From Gammaproteobacteria bacterium (GTDB lineage: Bacteria > Pseudomonadota > Gammaproteobacteria > SZUA-229), in assembly GCA_029882355.1 (NCBI GenBank), contig JAOUKV010000020.1:1-64000 (forward strand): 64,000 nucleotides of DNA, in the 5' to 3' direction. Below are positions 18,721 to 28,354 of this stretch, piece after piece. A program made the position numbers and the translations under genes. Position 1 is the first letter of the stretch; every line of letters begins with the position of its first letter. Under the pieces are notes generated by a model, which searched no databases, was not told the origin of the DNA, and was given only the letters and a program-made list of their open reading frames with translations.

Positions 18721-18955
18721 GATGCCGGTTTCCTTAACTGAATATTTGGTGGATTGTTATGATTGTGCCATAGCGGTACTTAGCTTATTCCACAGTGGGT
18801 GTGGGCATTAATTAAACAGCTTAAGTATTACTGCTTTGACCGAACTGACTTAATCTGAAAATTTAATGAAAATCCTGACCAAATCACAATACTTTTTTTA
18901 TTGAAAACGGTAGTCTATTCATCATTAGTTTTAATTTTCCGGTGCTGAGAGCTGA

Positions 18956-19726
18956 ATGTTTAAGTTTATCGATAACTGGTTTGAACGACGCATACTAAAA
19001 CGTTCATCGATCACGGCAGCGCAGTGGCATGAAGCCTTTGCCTCGTTACCGTTGTTGCACGGATTGACCACGAATGAAAAAAATTCGCTGATGGAATTGG
19101 CCGTTCTGTTTTTGCATGACAAAACATTTGAAGGTGCGCAGGGTTTTAATGTGACTCAGTCGATGACGATGATTATTGCCTTACAGGCCTGTCTGCCATT
19201 GTTAAATACCGGGCTTAGAGGGTATAAGGGCTGGTATACGGTGATTATCTATCCGGCTGGCTTTTCGCCTGAGCGCGTGGTTCGAGATGAATATGGCATA
19301 GAGCATCGTGTGCGCTCAAATTTAGCTGGGGAGGCATGGTTGCGTGGACCGGTGGTGTTGTCCTGGGGTGAAACGGCGAACGCGGGTATTGTTGATGGAC
19401 ATAATCTGGTGATCCATGAATTTGCGCACAAGCTTGATATGATCAACGGTGATGCGAATGGTTTTCCGCCTTTGCATGTAGGCATGGATTCGGTCAAATG
19501 GGCAGAGGCTTTTACTGCTGGGTTTGAAGATTTGCAGAAAAAATGTCATCGTGGCAAACACATCGGTATTGATTGTTATGCTGCAAGTTCACCGGCAGAA
19601 TATTTTGCGGTATTGAGTGAGGTTTTTTTCGAACGCCCCGGTGTGCTTCATAAACACTCTGCAGCGGTTTACGATCAACTGCGGCAGTATTATCGGCAAG
19701 ATCCATTAACGCGCTTGAATGATTGA
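18956..19726 (+). CDS. mtfA: zinc peptidase of the MtfA (Mlc titration factor) family
   Basis: A 256-residue M90-type zinc metallopeptidase. The metal site HEFAH lies at 154-158, followed by KLDMINGDANG with the further ligands expected downstream (AASSPAEYFAVLSEVFFE). In E. coli MtfA binds the glucose repressor Mlc and affects ptsG expression; whether that applies here is unknown. It overlaps the next gene by 8 bases. Confidence 0.9.
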   Translation: MFKFIDNWFERRILKRSSITAAQWHEAFASLPLLHGLTTNEKNSLMELAVLFLHDKTFEGAQGFNVTQSMTMIIALQACLPLLNTGLRGYKGWYTVIIYPAGFSPERVVRDEYGIEHRVRSNLAGEAWLRGPVVLSWGETANAGIVDGHNLVIHEFAHKLDMINGDANGFPPLHVGMDSVKWAEAFTAGFEDLQKKCHRGKHIGIDCYAASSPAEYFAVLSEVFFERPGVLHKHSAAVYDQLRQYYRQDPLTRLND

Positions 19727-20450
19727 AAAAACTATTATGTCGATGTTTCCCATATATATAGTTTGCCATGCTGATCACGAACCAGCAGGTTACCTTTGTC
19801 GCTATCTCGATAAGAAGAATGTTTCATATAAAATAATCAACGGTATTAGTTATGACCTGGCTGGTCTGGATCTGGCAGCTGTTGCAGGTTTAGTTTTTAT
19901 GGGTGGCCGTTATAGTGTTAATGAAGAGCTTGTCTGGATTGCTGATGAGGTTAATTTGATTCAGAAGGCCTTGGCAAAAGAAATCCCATTGATGGGCATA
20001 TGCTTTGGTGCACAGCTGATTAGTAAGGCGCTGGGTGCTGAGGTGCACACGGCAGAGAGTATGGAGACAGGCTGGCATAGAATTGAGGCTGATACTTCAA
20101 AGCTTGCAGAGGCTAATTTTTTTAATATGGACGATGCTTTTGATGTATTTGAGTGGCATGAAGATGTGTTTTCAATACCCGATGGTGCAACGCGGATATT
20201 CAGTGGTCGTAATTTTGAAAACCAGGGTTATTTATATGGCAATGTGCTCGCCATGCAGTTTCACCTGGAGATGACGGAACAGATGGTTCATAAGTGGTTA
20301 CAACGTTATCAATTTTGCATACCAGAATCTTCTCAATATATACAAAGGCCTGAACAAATCACAGAAAATTTATATGAACGACTGAAAGATTTACACCTGA
20401 CAGCTGATAATATTTATGGCGGCTGGTTAAGTATGATTAAGTTGAGCTAG
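19719..20450 (+). CDS. class I glutamine amidotransferase-like protein
   Basis: A 243-residue stand-alone class I glutamine amidotransferase domain of the GMP-synthase-like type. The triad is complete: C95 in MGICFGAQL and H182 with E184 in MQFHLEM. Such orphan domains can hydrolyse gamma-glutamyl compounds or supply ammonia to an unknown partner. The start lies 8 bases inside mtfA; an in-frame ATG at 19737 is an alternative. Overlap suggests coupling with mtfA, but no functional link is known to me. Confidence 0.85.
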   Translation: MIEKTIMSMFPIYIVCHADHEPAGYLCRYLDKKNVSYKIINGISYDLAGLDLAAVAGLVFMGGRYSVNEELVWIADEVNLIQKALAKEIPLMGICFGAQLISKALGAEVHTAESMETGWHRIEADTSKLAEANFFNMDDAFDVFEWHEDVFSIPDGATRIFSGRNFENQGYLYGNVLAMQFHLEMTEQMVHKWLQRYQFCIPESSQYIQRPEQITENLYERLKDLHLTADNIYGGWLSMIKLS

Positions 20451-20489
20451 AATAATTTGATAAACAACAGGGCGTAATACAAACAAATT

Positions 20490-20822
20490 ATGGCTAAGTA
20501 TTCTAAAAGAAATAATGTCTCAGAACAAAGCAAAGACGATGCTATGAAAATTGCACGAGGAACACAAAAACCCGGGCAAACTAAAGAGCAAACAAAGTTG
20601 ATTGCTCAGGGGATTCAAAAGGGCATTGAGTTGTACAAAAAGAAAAATAACGAAAAATCAAGAGAGTTGGATAAGAAGCTGAAGAAGGTATCTGGTCAGT
20701 TGTCTGAATCACCCGCTGATAATGACTGTAAGGACGATGAGATCAAAGCAAATAATCTGCCCTGGATCTTATTGGCTTTATCATGGTTTGGATTTGTGGC
20801 TTATGTTGTTTTGGTTGATTGA
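20490..20822 (+). CDS. DUF2956 family protein
   Basis: A 110-residue basic protein. The start reads MAKYSKRNNVSEQSKDDAMK and continues to the GTQKPGQTKEQTKLIAQGI segment typical of DUF2956. It ends in a single membrane helix (LPWILLALSWFGFVAYVVLV), so it is probably tail-anchored in the inner membrane with a cytoplasmic Lys-rich domain. Function unknown. Its last 22 bases overlap the convergent patatin gene. Confidence 0.8.
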   Translation: MAKYSKRNNVSEQSKDDAMKIARGTQKPGQTKEQTKLIAQGIQKGIELYKKKNNEKSRELDKKLKKVSGQLSESPADNDCKDDEIKANNLPWILLALSWFGFVAYVVLVD

Positions 20823-21970
20823 TCTATTTCAAGAAAACTGATTAGTTCCTCTTTACGTTGCATGGCATCTTTATAACCAAGATTGATTAATTCCCGGCAG
20901 TATGCTTTTTCAAACAGAAGGTAGCTCAACAGACTGCTGCTGTTGTTGCTTAATGCGCCGATACCGCGCAGGAAGAAACGGATGGTGCGTGGCAGCGTCA
21001 TGACATGTTTATAGGATATTTCCTGTATGTCTTCACTAGGATCAATCACTGTGACTTCGATAGTGCGTAAGCCCATATCATACTGAGACAGATTTTGTGA
21101 AGGTATGTGATGAATCGTTCTGTTGATCCGGCGCAGGCGTTCCAGATCTGTTTCCAGACTGTCTATAAAAATGCTGTTGAGTATATGGCCACCGACTTTT
21201 GCCAACGATGGATAGTCGGGCACTTCATAGGTTTCGCTAATCTCAGGTCGCCTGTTGGTGACACCTATTACCAGCACTTTATCTGCACCCATGTGGATCG
21301 CCGGGCTTATTGGCGCTATTTGCCGCATGGTGCCGTCACCATAATAATCATTGTCTAATCTTATGGCGGTGAAGACAAAGGGGATGGCTGATGAGGCCAT
21401 TAAATGATCAAGGGTGATTTCGCTGCGCTGGCCAATACGTCTTGATCTGACCCAGGGTACGACATTGGCGGAAGTGTGGTAAAAAACTACTGATCTGCCT
21501 GCACCGTAGGCCGAAGCGGTAATGCCAATGGATTCTATTACTCCTGCTTCGATGGAGGTTTTAATGCGTTCGCAGGGCAGGTATTTTTCGAGCAGTTTTC
21601 GCAAGGGTGTGCGATCAAGAAAGGAGGCGGGGTTATGCTTGCCCAGACCACCCATAATAAGGCTGAACCACCAGCCGGAGCCGCTTTTGATCATGCCGAT
21701 TAAATCGGAACGAAACACGTGGTGCACATGAAAATTACACCAGATTTTTTGCAGGCGTAAGACAGCGTCTTTGAAGTGACCACCATAAATGGCCAGTGCT
21801 GCTGTATTGATTGCCCCGGCAGAGGTGCCAATAATGATGGGGAAAGGGTTAGGTGAAGCCTTTGGCGTTATTTCGGCAATCGCCTTCAGTACGCCCACCT
21901 GATAGGCTGCGCGTGCACCACCGCCGGTAAGTACCAGTGCTAATTTCGATTTTTTCTTCGTTGTTTTCAT
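20801..21970 (-). CDS. patatin-like phospholipase family protein
   Basis: A 389-residue patatin-like lipid acyl hydrolase. The oxyanion loop LTGGGARAAYQVG, the nucleophile elbow IIGTSAGA (S50) and the catalytic Asp in YYGDGTMRQ (D212) are all present, so the Ser-Asp dyad is intact. No signal peptide is seen, so it is probably cytoplasmic or membrane-associated. The start at MKTTKKKSK is preferred; in-frame ATGs at 21988 and 22000 would add 6 or 10 residues. It converges with the DUF2956 gene. Confidence 0.88.
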   Translation of the reverse strand: MKTTKKKSKLALVLTGGGARAAYQVGVLKAIAEITPKASPNPFPIIIGTSAGAINTAALAIYGGHFKDAVLRLQKIWCNFHVHHVFRSDLIGMIKSGSGWWFSLIMGGLGKHNPASFLDRTPLRKLLEKYLPCERIKTSIEAGVIESIGITASAYGAGRSVVFYHTSANVVPWVRSRRIGQRSEITLDHLMASSAIPFVFTAIRLDNDYYGDGTMRQIAPISPAIHMGADKVLVIGVTNRRPEISETYEVPDYPSLAKVGGHILNSIFIDSLETDLERLRRINRTIHHIPSQNLSQYDMGLRTIEVTVIDPSEDIQEISYKHVMTLPRTIRFFLRGIGALSNNSSSLLSYLLFEKAYCRELINLGYKDAMQRKEELISFLEIDQSTKTT

Positions 21971-22186
21971 GCATACAGCCTGTCGCATTGGTATAAACAA
22001 AGTATAGTTTAAAATAGTCAGGGTCGGATTATGTTTAAATTATGGTTTTTAAATCCCCGTTCGTTATTTGATATCATGAAAACCCGATTCAAAGGCTAAT
22101 TGATATAATATTCATCTTATCTTGTACCTGATTGATGGCTTTAAAACCTTTAGTACAAAACCATAAACAAACTTGAAGTAATTCAT

Positions 22187-22711
22187 ATGCTTATAAAACT
22201 CTTCAAACAACTCAAAACTCTCTCCCATAGTCGCTGGTATTGGGGGTCGGCATTATTTTCTGGTATTGCCTTACTGAGTATTGCTCTGATTTATCAGCAT
22301 GTGCTGGGTGAACGTCCCTGTCTTCTGTGTATTCAGATTCGATTGTGGGTGTCGTTGTTTGTGCTGGCCTCTTTTGTCGGTTTTCTGGTGCGGCATAACC
22401 CGCTGATGAATTCTGTTGCGCACCTGTCGGTGGTTCTGATAGCAGGCGGTCTGGTGGAACGCAGTTACCAATTACTGGGCACTGAACGCGGTTTTATTTT
22501 TGGTGATTGTGGTTTTGATTTGGGTTTGCCTGTCTGGTTTGCGATTGATAAGTGGCTGCCTTCTGTGTATTACGTTGAAACCGCCTGCGGTTACACACCG
22601 GAGATTATTTTTGGCATTACCATGGCCGAGGCACTGATGGTGTTTTCGGCTGGTTTATTGTTGGTGAGTGTTGGCATTTCTGTGGCTTCCTTTCTGAAGC
22701 GCAGTGAGTAG
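22187..22711 (+). CDS. dsbB: DsbB-family disulfide bond formation protein
   Basis: A 174-residue inner-membrane protein with four helices. The first periplasmic pair C45-x-x-C48 lies in GERPCLLCIQIR, matching DsbB's CxLCxxQR. The second pair is C108 (FGDCGF) and C134 (ETACGY). It should reoxidise a DsbA-type thiol oxidase and pass electrons to quinone. The sequence between the pairs is typical of the second DsbB paralogue found in many gammaproteobacteria rather than E. coli DsbB itself. The next lipoprotein gene begins 37 bases later. Confidence 0.88.
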   Translation: MLIKLFKQLKTLSHSRWYWGSALFSGIALLSIALIYQHVLGERPCLLCIQIRLWVSLFVLASFVGFLVRHNPLMNSVAHLSVVLIAGGLVERSYQLLGTERGFIFGDCGFDLGLPVWFAIDKWLPSVYYVETACGYTPEIIFGITMAEALMVFSAGLLLVSVGISVASFLKRSE

Positions 22712-22748
22712 CAAGGGTTTGGTTACTCTGAAATATTGGCATTACACT

Positions 22749-23252
22749 ATGTCTGTGATAAAGAAACTAACAGTATTGAATCTATTTTGTGCGTTATTTT
22801 TTCTCTACGCCTGCTCCGGTGATGAGGTTTCCAAAGAAGATCAAGTTCGGCAGGTGATAGAATCAGCAAAACTCGCTGCAGAAAATCGCAGCCCGAAGGA
22901 TGTGGCTGTATTGATTGACGGTCTTTATAGTGATGATAAGGCTCATGATAAAAAGAAGTTGATCAGTATAGTCAGTGCTTATTTCTACATGCATAAGAAT
23001 ATTCATTTATTCACAAAAATTGATGAAATCGTTTTCCCTGAAGATGATAAGGCTATTGCTACGGTGTATGTGGCTATGGCCGGTAGTGTGATTTCTGATA
23101 CCAGCGTGCTCACCAGTCTGAGAGCAAAAATATATAAATTCGAATTGCAGTTAATCAAAAAAGAGGAATGGTTGTTAAAACAGGCGAAATGGGAACGATC
23201 AAGCTTTAAAGATATGATGAACATTAAGCCTACAGAAAAGGGGTATAAATAA
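22749..23252 (+). CDS. small lipoprotein with an NTF2-like appearance
   Basis: A 167-residue product with a lipoprotein signal ending in LFFLYACSG. The start at ATG 22749 is preferred to 22704, which would overlap the dsbB gene and put 15 polar residues ahead of the signal. The mature part (one long helix pair, then beta-rich repeats such as AIATVYVAMAG and FELQLIKKEEWLLKQAKWE) has the look of an NTF2/SnoaL-like cone fold; that is a structural guess. It is followed without a gap by another small gene (TAATG). Confidence 0.6.
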   Translation: MSVIKKLTVLNLFCALFFLYACSGDEVSKEDQVRQVIESAKLAAENRSPKDVAVLIDGLYSDDKAHDKKKLISIVSAYFYMHKNIHLFTKIDEIVFPEDDKAIATVYVAMAGSVISDTSVLTSLRAKIYKFELQLIKKEEWLLKQAKWERSSFKDMMNIKPTEKGYK

Positions 23253-23440
23253 TGGACATTGAATCAGAAACCAAATTTATTCAGCACTTTATCGATAAAG
23301 GTAATTACCATGCGGGGATTAATACTGCTATATCAGCGATGAATGCCTGTCGAAAAATCAATGATCAGGCGGGTATTGATCATTTTATTGAGGTGATGAA
23401 AGGGATTATCAATAAAATGGCTGAGGAGTTTGGTAGTTAG
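23252..23440 (+). CDS. short helical protein of unknown function
   Basis: A 62-residue predicted all-helical soluble protein with no family I recognise. Its ATG shares a base with the lipoprotein stop (TAATG), and its stop lies one base before the ATG of the following gene, so the three genes look translationally coupled. Confidence 0.5.
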   Translation: MDIESETKFIQHFIDKGNYHAGINTAISAMNACRKINDQAGIDHFIEVMKGIINKMAEEFGS

Positions 23441-23441
23441 T

Positions 23442-23660
23442 ATGAGTAAGTTATTAAGCGAATGGTCACCTTCTGAGCCGGCACTTAATTTGATTAAGTT
23501 TAATGGTGTAGACGGTGAGCAGATACAAAAGTCCCTAGAGTATCTAAAAGGCCAAAAAGATTTGAGTGATATCGATGATGTTGACGGTTATGATAACTGG
23601 GATGCCTTTTTTATTATGTTTTGTATAAAGGCGAGCGGTAAGTCGATTAATCCGAATTAG
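23442..23660 (+). CDS. short acidic protein of unknown function
   Basis: A 72-residue acidic protein from ATG 23442; an in-frame upstream start at 23430 lies within the preceding gene. It contains a DDVDGYDNWDAFF stretch and two aromatic-rich turns. No family recognised. It ends a run of three coupled small genes after dsbB. Confidence 0.5.
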   Translation: MSKLLSEWSPSEPALNLIKFNGVDGEQIQKSLEYLKGQKDLSDIDDVDGYDNWDAFFIMFCIKASGKSINPN

Positions 23661-23780
23661 TTCGCCGCATGGGTAAAGAATTTTTCTGTGCCCACTAAAT
23701 GATGGTAAATTAAAAACTTGATGGGCTCACTTCGATTTGTCCCTCCTACAATTTTAAAATTATAAACCAGTGGTATATAA

Positions 23781-24707
23781 ATGATGAACACACCCAATGT
23801 TGAACAATTAAATAAAGATCTATCATTTGCGAATGGATTTCACAGCCTTGTTTTTAAAATGGGTAAGGGTGGTATTCCGGTGATAGAAATAAAAAATGAA
23901 CAGTCACGTGCAGCTATCAGTCTACAGGGTGCACATATTCTTAGCTGGGTGCCTGCCGGTGAGGATGAGGTTATCTGGTTGTCGGATGAAGCCAAGTTTG
24001 AACCCGGTAAGTCAGTACGTGGTGGTGTGCCTATTTGCTGGCCGTGGTTTGGCCCACACGTGAGTAATTCTGACTATCCTGCACATGGTTTTGCTCGCAC
24101 AGTATTGTGGCAGGTGACGAAAACTGAGGCAGTATCTGCGGGTGAAACACAAATTACATTTCAGCTGGATACGCGCCAGTTAGATGATGCCGTTAAACCG
24201 ATGTGGCCTTTACCAACAATTGCCGAATACCGCTTAACCATTAGTGAAACTATAACCATGGAGCTGACTACTTATAATCATAGTGAGCAGGTTATGACTA
24301 TTGGTCAGGCGTTGCATACATATTTTAAGGTGGCTGATGTGAGTTGCACCAGTGTGCTAGGTCTTGACGGTAAAGACTATCTCGATAAAACGGATGGTTT
24401 TACTCGTAAAGTCCAGACAGGTGCTGTCACCATTAGCGAGGAAGTTGATCGTGTGTATTTAGACACGCCGGATGATATTGTTATCAATGACAATAAAAGA
24501 AAAATTGTGATTAAAAAGCAGGGCAGCCAGTCGACCGTTGTCTGGAATCCCTGGAAGGATGTCGCTGATAAAATGGGTGATTTAGGTGAAGATGGATATC
24601 TCAGAATGTTATGTGTTGAGTCGGCAAATGCTGTTGAAGATACGGTTGATATAGATGCAGGTGGTAGTCATACACTGCTGGTTACTTATGAACTTGAGTC
24701 TATTTAA
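23781..24707 (+). CDS. yeaD: D-hexose-6-phosphate mutarotase (YeaD family)
   Basis: A 308-residue aldose-1-epimerase-like protein of the YeaD/glucose-6-phosphate-1-epimerase group, which interconverts alpha and beta hexose-6-phosphates. Visible hallmarks are QGAHILSWVPAGEDEVIWLS, RGGVPICWPWFGPH, GQALHTYFKV with the catalytic His, and SQSTVVWNPW. Length is typical. ATG 23781 or 23784 may be used. It stands alone. Confidence 0.9.
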   Translation: MMNTPNVEQLNKDLSFANGFHSLVFKMGKGGIPVIEIKNEQSRAAISLQGAHILSWVPAGEDEVIWLSDEAKFEPGKSVRGGVPICWPWFGPHVSNSDYPAHGFARTVLWQVTKTEAVSAGETQITFQLDTRQLDDAVKPMWPLPTIAEYRLTISETITMELTTYNHSEQVMTIGQALHTYFKVADVSCTSVLGLDGKDYLDKTDGFTRKVQTGAVTISEEVDRVYLDTPDDIVINDNKRKIVIKKQGSQSTVVWNPWKDVADKMGDLGEDGYLRMLCVESANAVEDTVDIDAGGSHTLLVTYELESI

Positions 24708-24779
24708 ATTTCTGTACTCGGAGTGTGTGGAAATTGAACAGGGTCGTGATAAGTCAGGAAAATAACAGGGGCTGCGCTA

Positions 24780-25637
24780 ATGGATTTTATTAAAAATAAT
24801 TACCCTAAACTGATGATCTCAGTGTTACTGCTGATGTTAGCGTTATTTTCGGTGACTAATTTATTTGACGACTATGGTGAAAAGTATACGGATGAGGGTT
24901 TTAAACGCTCACTTTCTGCTTTCGCAGTTGCTAAAGGTCTCAATGGTGTTATTTCTGTTGTGCAGGGTACTGAAGTTGCGGTGGAGCCAGCAGGTATTGG
25001 TTTGATTTTAACACCGGGTCAAATACTCGACCCAGCGAATGATTTGATTGAGCGTTTTTCCTGGGTGATGCTGGTATGTACTACATCGTTGGGTATTCAA
25101 TCAATTTTATTGAAGATGTTTTCTTCCTTCTATTTTTCTGCGATGGTAGCTTCGTTGTTGTTGATGATGGTGTTGTTTGTCTGGAATGATAAAAAATCCT
25201 CTGTTGGTATGAAGAATGTTCTGTATCGATTTGCTGTTTTTCTTATTATTCTTCGGTTTTTTATACCGGCGATGGCTATTTCCAGTGAGGCAGTATATAG
25301 CGCCTTTCTTGAGCCTAAATATGCAGAATCTAAATTACAGCTGGAACAGTCCAATGAGGTGATCACTCTCCTTAGCGAAGAAAATAAGGGTGTAACTAAA
25401 GAAAGCAAAGATATACCCTGGTATGAAGCATTGAGTAATAATTTTAACGCGGCAATTGATTCTTTTGATGTGGATAAGCGTGTTGAGCAATTAAAATCAG
25501 AAGCGGATAATATGACGAACCATCTTATTAATCTGATTGTGGTTTTTACCATGCAGAATATCTTTCTGCCATTGGTTTTTATCTGGCTCGCTCTGAAGCT
25601 GGTAAAAGCTAACTTTACGTTTCGATTTTTTAATTAA
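24780..25637 (+). CDS. multispan membrane protein of unknown function
   Basis: A 285-residue protein with an N-terminal membrane helix, a ~70-residue probable periplasmic segment, two central helices at about 100-140 and 145-175, a charged helical region (residues 185-245) and a C-terminal helix near 250-275. I recognise no family. It is followed by yajD after 78 bases in the same direction. Confidence 0.65.
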   Translation: MDFIKNNYPKLMISVLLLMLALFSVTNLFDDYGEKYTDEGFKRSLSAFAVAKGLNGVISVVQGTEVAVEPAGIGLILTPGQILDPANDLIERFSWVMLVCTTSLGIQSILLKMFSSFYFSAMVASLLLMMVLFVWNDKKSSVGMKNVLYRFAVFLIILRFFIPAMAISSEAVYSAFLEPKYAESKLQLEQSNEVITLLSEENKGVTKESKDIPWYEALSNNFNAAIDSFDVDKRVEQLKSEADNMTNHLINLIVVFTMQNIFLPLVFIWLALKLVKANFTFRFFN

Positions 25638-25715
25638 ATTTATATAATACACAGATGATGGATTTGATGGCTACGCCGAGCAATGTCCATCTTTAGAATA
25701 GTTGGAAGTGACATT

Positions 25716-26078
25716 ATGAGTTCAAATAATAAGTATGATAAAGCTATAGTTGATGCACGTCGTGCTAGTGATAAGCGTGAGTTAGGTTATCGCGAATTGT
25801 CGCTGAAAATGTATCCGCATATTTGTGGTCGTTGTTGTCGTGAATTTGATCGCAAGAATTTACATGAGTTGACGGTGCATCATCGTGACCATAATCACGA
25901 TAATAATCCTGAAGATGGCAGTAACTGGGAATTGTTGTGTCTGTATTGCCATGATAATGAACACCAGCGTCAGACTGAAGCGAATCAGGGTAATACGGCC
26001 AATGATGATGGTAAGCAAGATGCTGCTACCTTTAATCCATTTGCGGATCTTAAGTCGCTGCTTGATGGGAAAAACTAA
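25716..26078 (+). CDS. yajD: YajD-like HNH nuclease
   Basis: A 120-residue HNH-type protein. The zinc-binding pairs are HICGRCC and LLCLYCHDNEH; the catalytic segment reads ELTVHHRDHNHDNNPEDGSNW, matching E. coli YajD. The ATG at 25716, preceded by GGAAG with suitable spacing, gives the family's standard length; an upstream in-frame ATG at 25683 is less likely. Substrate unknown; the fold is that of a DNA endonuclease. Confidence 0.88.
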   Translation: MSSNNKYDKAIVDARRASDKRELGYRELSLKMYPHICGRCCREFDRKNLHELTVHHRDHNHDNNPEDGSNWELLCLYCHDNEHQRQTEANQGNTANDDGKQDAATFNPFADLKSLLDGKN

Positions 26079-26097
26079 TAGTTGTGTCAGCTATCTA

Positions 26098-26844
26098 ATG
26101 ATGCTCTGGAATAGGAAAAAGAAGAAGGCGATAAAAACCAGTCAAATTATTGTTGATGATATTGATGTGCAGATTGTTCGTAAGCACATTAAAAATCTAC
26201 ATCTACGGGTCTACCCACCACATGGTCATGTACGTGTGGCTGTACCTATGCATATTAACGATGATGCTGTTCGTCATACTGTATTAGATAGACTCAACTG
26301 GATTAGAAAGCAGCAAGTTCGCCTGGCAAATATACCAGCGCCTACGCCCCGAGAAATGATTTCAGGTGAATGCCATTATTATCTTGGGGAACCCTATTTG
26401 TTAGAAGTTATTGAGCGGCATGGTAAACATGAGGTTGTTCTGAAAAACAATACTCAGCTATTGCTTTATGTGCGATCAGGTACCTGTGTCGATAAGCGTC
26501 TGTCAGTTTTGAATGAATGGTACCGACAACAAATCAAATCGGTACTTCCTGAGCTTATTGAGAAGTGGGAGCCAATTATCGGTGTTAAGGTGGACGAGTG
26601 GGCAATTAAGAAAATGAAAACTCGATGGGGCACCTGTAATATTGGCTCAAGTCGAATCTGGTTGAATCTGGAATTGATGAAAAAACCGATGGAATGTCTT
26701 GAGTATGTTTTAGTGCATGAGATGGTGCACTTGCTTGAGCGTTATCATAATAAGAACTTTAAAGCTTATATGGATAAATTTATGCCGGAGTGGCGACTAC
26801 AGGATGAAGTATTGAAGCGTGAGCCACTGGCGCGGGATTATTAA
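26098..26844 (+). CDS. ygjP: YgjP-like (SprT-type, DUF45) metallopeptidase
   Basis: A 248-residue protein of the YgjP/M48-like metal-dependent hydrolase family. The zinc site is HEMVHLLERYHN (HExxH plus a downstream His). The core MKTRWGTCN and IWLNLELM are family hallmarks. Start uncertain: ATGs at 26098 and 26101 give the normal N-terminus, and a longer frame extends into yajD. Physiological role unknown. Confidence 0.85.
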   Translation: MMLWNRKKKKAIKTSQIIVDDIDVQIVRKHIKNLHLRVYPPHGHVRVAVPMHINDDAVRHTVLDRLNWIRKQQVRLANIPAPTPREMISGECHYYLGEPYLLEVIERHGKHEVVLKNNTQLLLYVRSGTCVDKRLSVLNEWYRQQIKSVLPELIEKWEPIIGVKVDEWAIKKMKTRWGTCNIGSSRIWLNLELMKKPMECLEYVLVHEMVHLLERYHNKNFKAYMDKFMPEWRLQDEVLKREPLARDY

Positions 26845-26868
26845 ATTTTAAATGGGATGATTGTTATT

Positions 26869-28062
26869 ATGTCTTCAATTAAATATCTATGTAAATGTTT
26901 GAGTCTGGTTGTTGTGAGTTTTTGTTTTTCGTTTACCACGAGCCACGCTGAGAGCTTTGATGACTGGAAAAATCAACAGCAAACTGGATTTCAAAAAGCT
27001 AAAACCGAGTTTGAAGAATACAGGGCTGAAATTGATGCCGCTTTCAAAGAATACAAGCGTAAAACGGGTGCAGTTTGGGGGAAGGATAATATTACTTCAG
27101 ATGGTAAACGTTGGATTAGTTACATCGATAAATTGAATCAGCGTAGTGTGGTTGATTTTGAGCAGGGCGTGGTCAATGTCGAAGTGGCTCTACCGGCTGA
27201 TCAGGGTGATCAGGGTGAAAAGCTACTGGAGCAGGCTTTATTAAAAGCAATGAAACAAGGTGGTGATCAACGTCCTATACAACAGATCGCAAAGCAACCT
27301 GTTTCAAAACCTATGGGTAAAGATGTGTTGTCCGGACAGATAGGTATGGATAATGGTGCGGTCGCTCAGCGTGGTGATTATCAGGCTATTGCGAGTGAAG
27401 CCGCGGCGAATGCGACAAAGAAGACATTGCGTGGCGATGATGGAAAAACTCGAGTCGTTTACCAGGCGCAATTAAAATTAGTGCCGGATCACATTCGAGT
27501 GCGTGCCAGTAAATACCTATCACTGGTGAATCAATATACTACTAAATACAAAGTACCCGCTGCTGTTGTGCTTGCGGTGATGGAAACCGAAAGTATGTTT
27601 AACCCAATGGCACGATCAGCTGCGCCTGCGTTTGGTTTGATGCAACTGGTGCCCACCAGTGGTGCTCGTGATGCTTATCGTTATGTCTATAAGAAGGACA
27701 AGCTGGTGAGTGATGTCTATTTGTACAATCCAGACAATAATGTGCACTTGGGAACGGCTTTTTTACGCCGTTTAAATAGTGAATATCTTGGTGGTATCAA
27801 GTCTGATGAGTCGCGTATGCTGGCTACCATCGCTGCATATAATACCGGCGCTGGAAATGTTTTCAGGGCATTTGTTGGTAGTAGCTACAGTAGAAGTCGA
27901 TATAAAAAGTATAAAGATTATAAAAATGCTGCGCTTGCTGAAATTAATAAACGTTCATCTGAGCAGGTTTATCAGTATCTACGCGGGCATCTACCTCATA
28001 AGGAAACACGCTCCTACCTTAAAAATGTGACCGAGCGTATGGTCAAGTATGAGGCTAGTTAA
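26869..28062 (+). CDS. MltC-like lytic murein transglycosylase
   Basis: A 397-residue exported protein with a signal peptide (hydrophobic run ending in FTTSHAES). Residues 25 to about 100 resemble the DUF3393 domain found before the catalytic domain in MltC (FDDWKNQQQTGFQKAKTEF). The C-terminal SLT domain carries the catalytic Glu in VMETESMFNP, then APAFGLMQLVP and IAAYNTGAGNV. It should cleave peptidoglycan glycan strands in the periplasm. Unlike MltC there is no lipobox Cys. GGGATG lies 9 bases before the chosen ATG; ATG 26857 is an alternative. Confidence 0.9.
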   Translation: MSSIKYLCKCLSLVVVSFCFSFTTSHAESFDDWKNQQQTGFQKAKTEFEEYRAEIDAAFKEYKRKTGAVWGKDNITSDGKRWISYIDKLNQRSVVDFEQGVVNVEVALPADQGDQGEKLLEQALLKAMKQGGDQRPIQQIAKQPVSKPMGKDVLSGQIGMDNGAVAQRGDYQAIASEAAANATKKTLRGDDGKTRVVYQAQLKLVPDHIRVRASKYLSLVNQYTTKYKVPAAVVLAVMETESMFNPMARSAAPAFGLMQLVPTSGARDAYRYVYKKDKLVSDVYLYNPDNNVHLGTAFLRRLNSEYLGGIKSDESRMLATIAAYNTGAGNVFRAFVGSSYSRSRYKKYKDYKNAALAEINKRSSEQVYQYLRGHLPHKETRSYLKNVTERMVKYEAS

Positions 28063-28262
28063 GTTTTTTCTGACCCTGTCCTGGTGCTAGCTAATAGTCT
28101 CGCTTATTCATAATCTCAATAGATTTTCTTATTAAGGGATTAAGTAATAAGTGTGTTTATTCAAGTGCTTACGCGGTTTATCTGTATGCTTTTCTGATGG
28201 TTGTATCCATTATGAGATGGAGCAACTATCCACTATTAATTCCACATTAAACATAGTGCCTA

Positions 28263-28291
28263 TTGACTTTATAAGCATTCCTGCATATTCT
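28263..28291 (+). promoter_or_regulatory. sigma-70-like promoter of the globule-protein locus
   Basis: TTGACT (28263-28268), a 17-base spacer and TATTCT (28286-28291) lie about 65 bases before the first globule gene's ATG. The -35 matches five of six consensus bases and the -10 four. No operator was recognised in the flanking AT-rich sequence. Confidence 0.5.
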
Positions 28292-28354
28292 AATAACCAT
28301 AAGTTCTGATGGACTTAAGGCGCATGAATTCTAACTAAAATGAGACTAAATATT

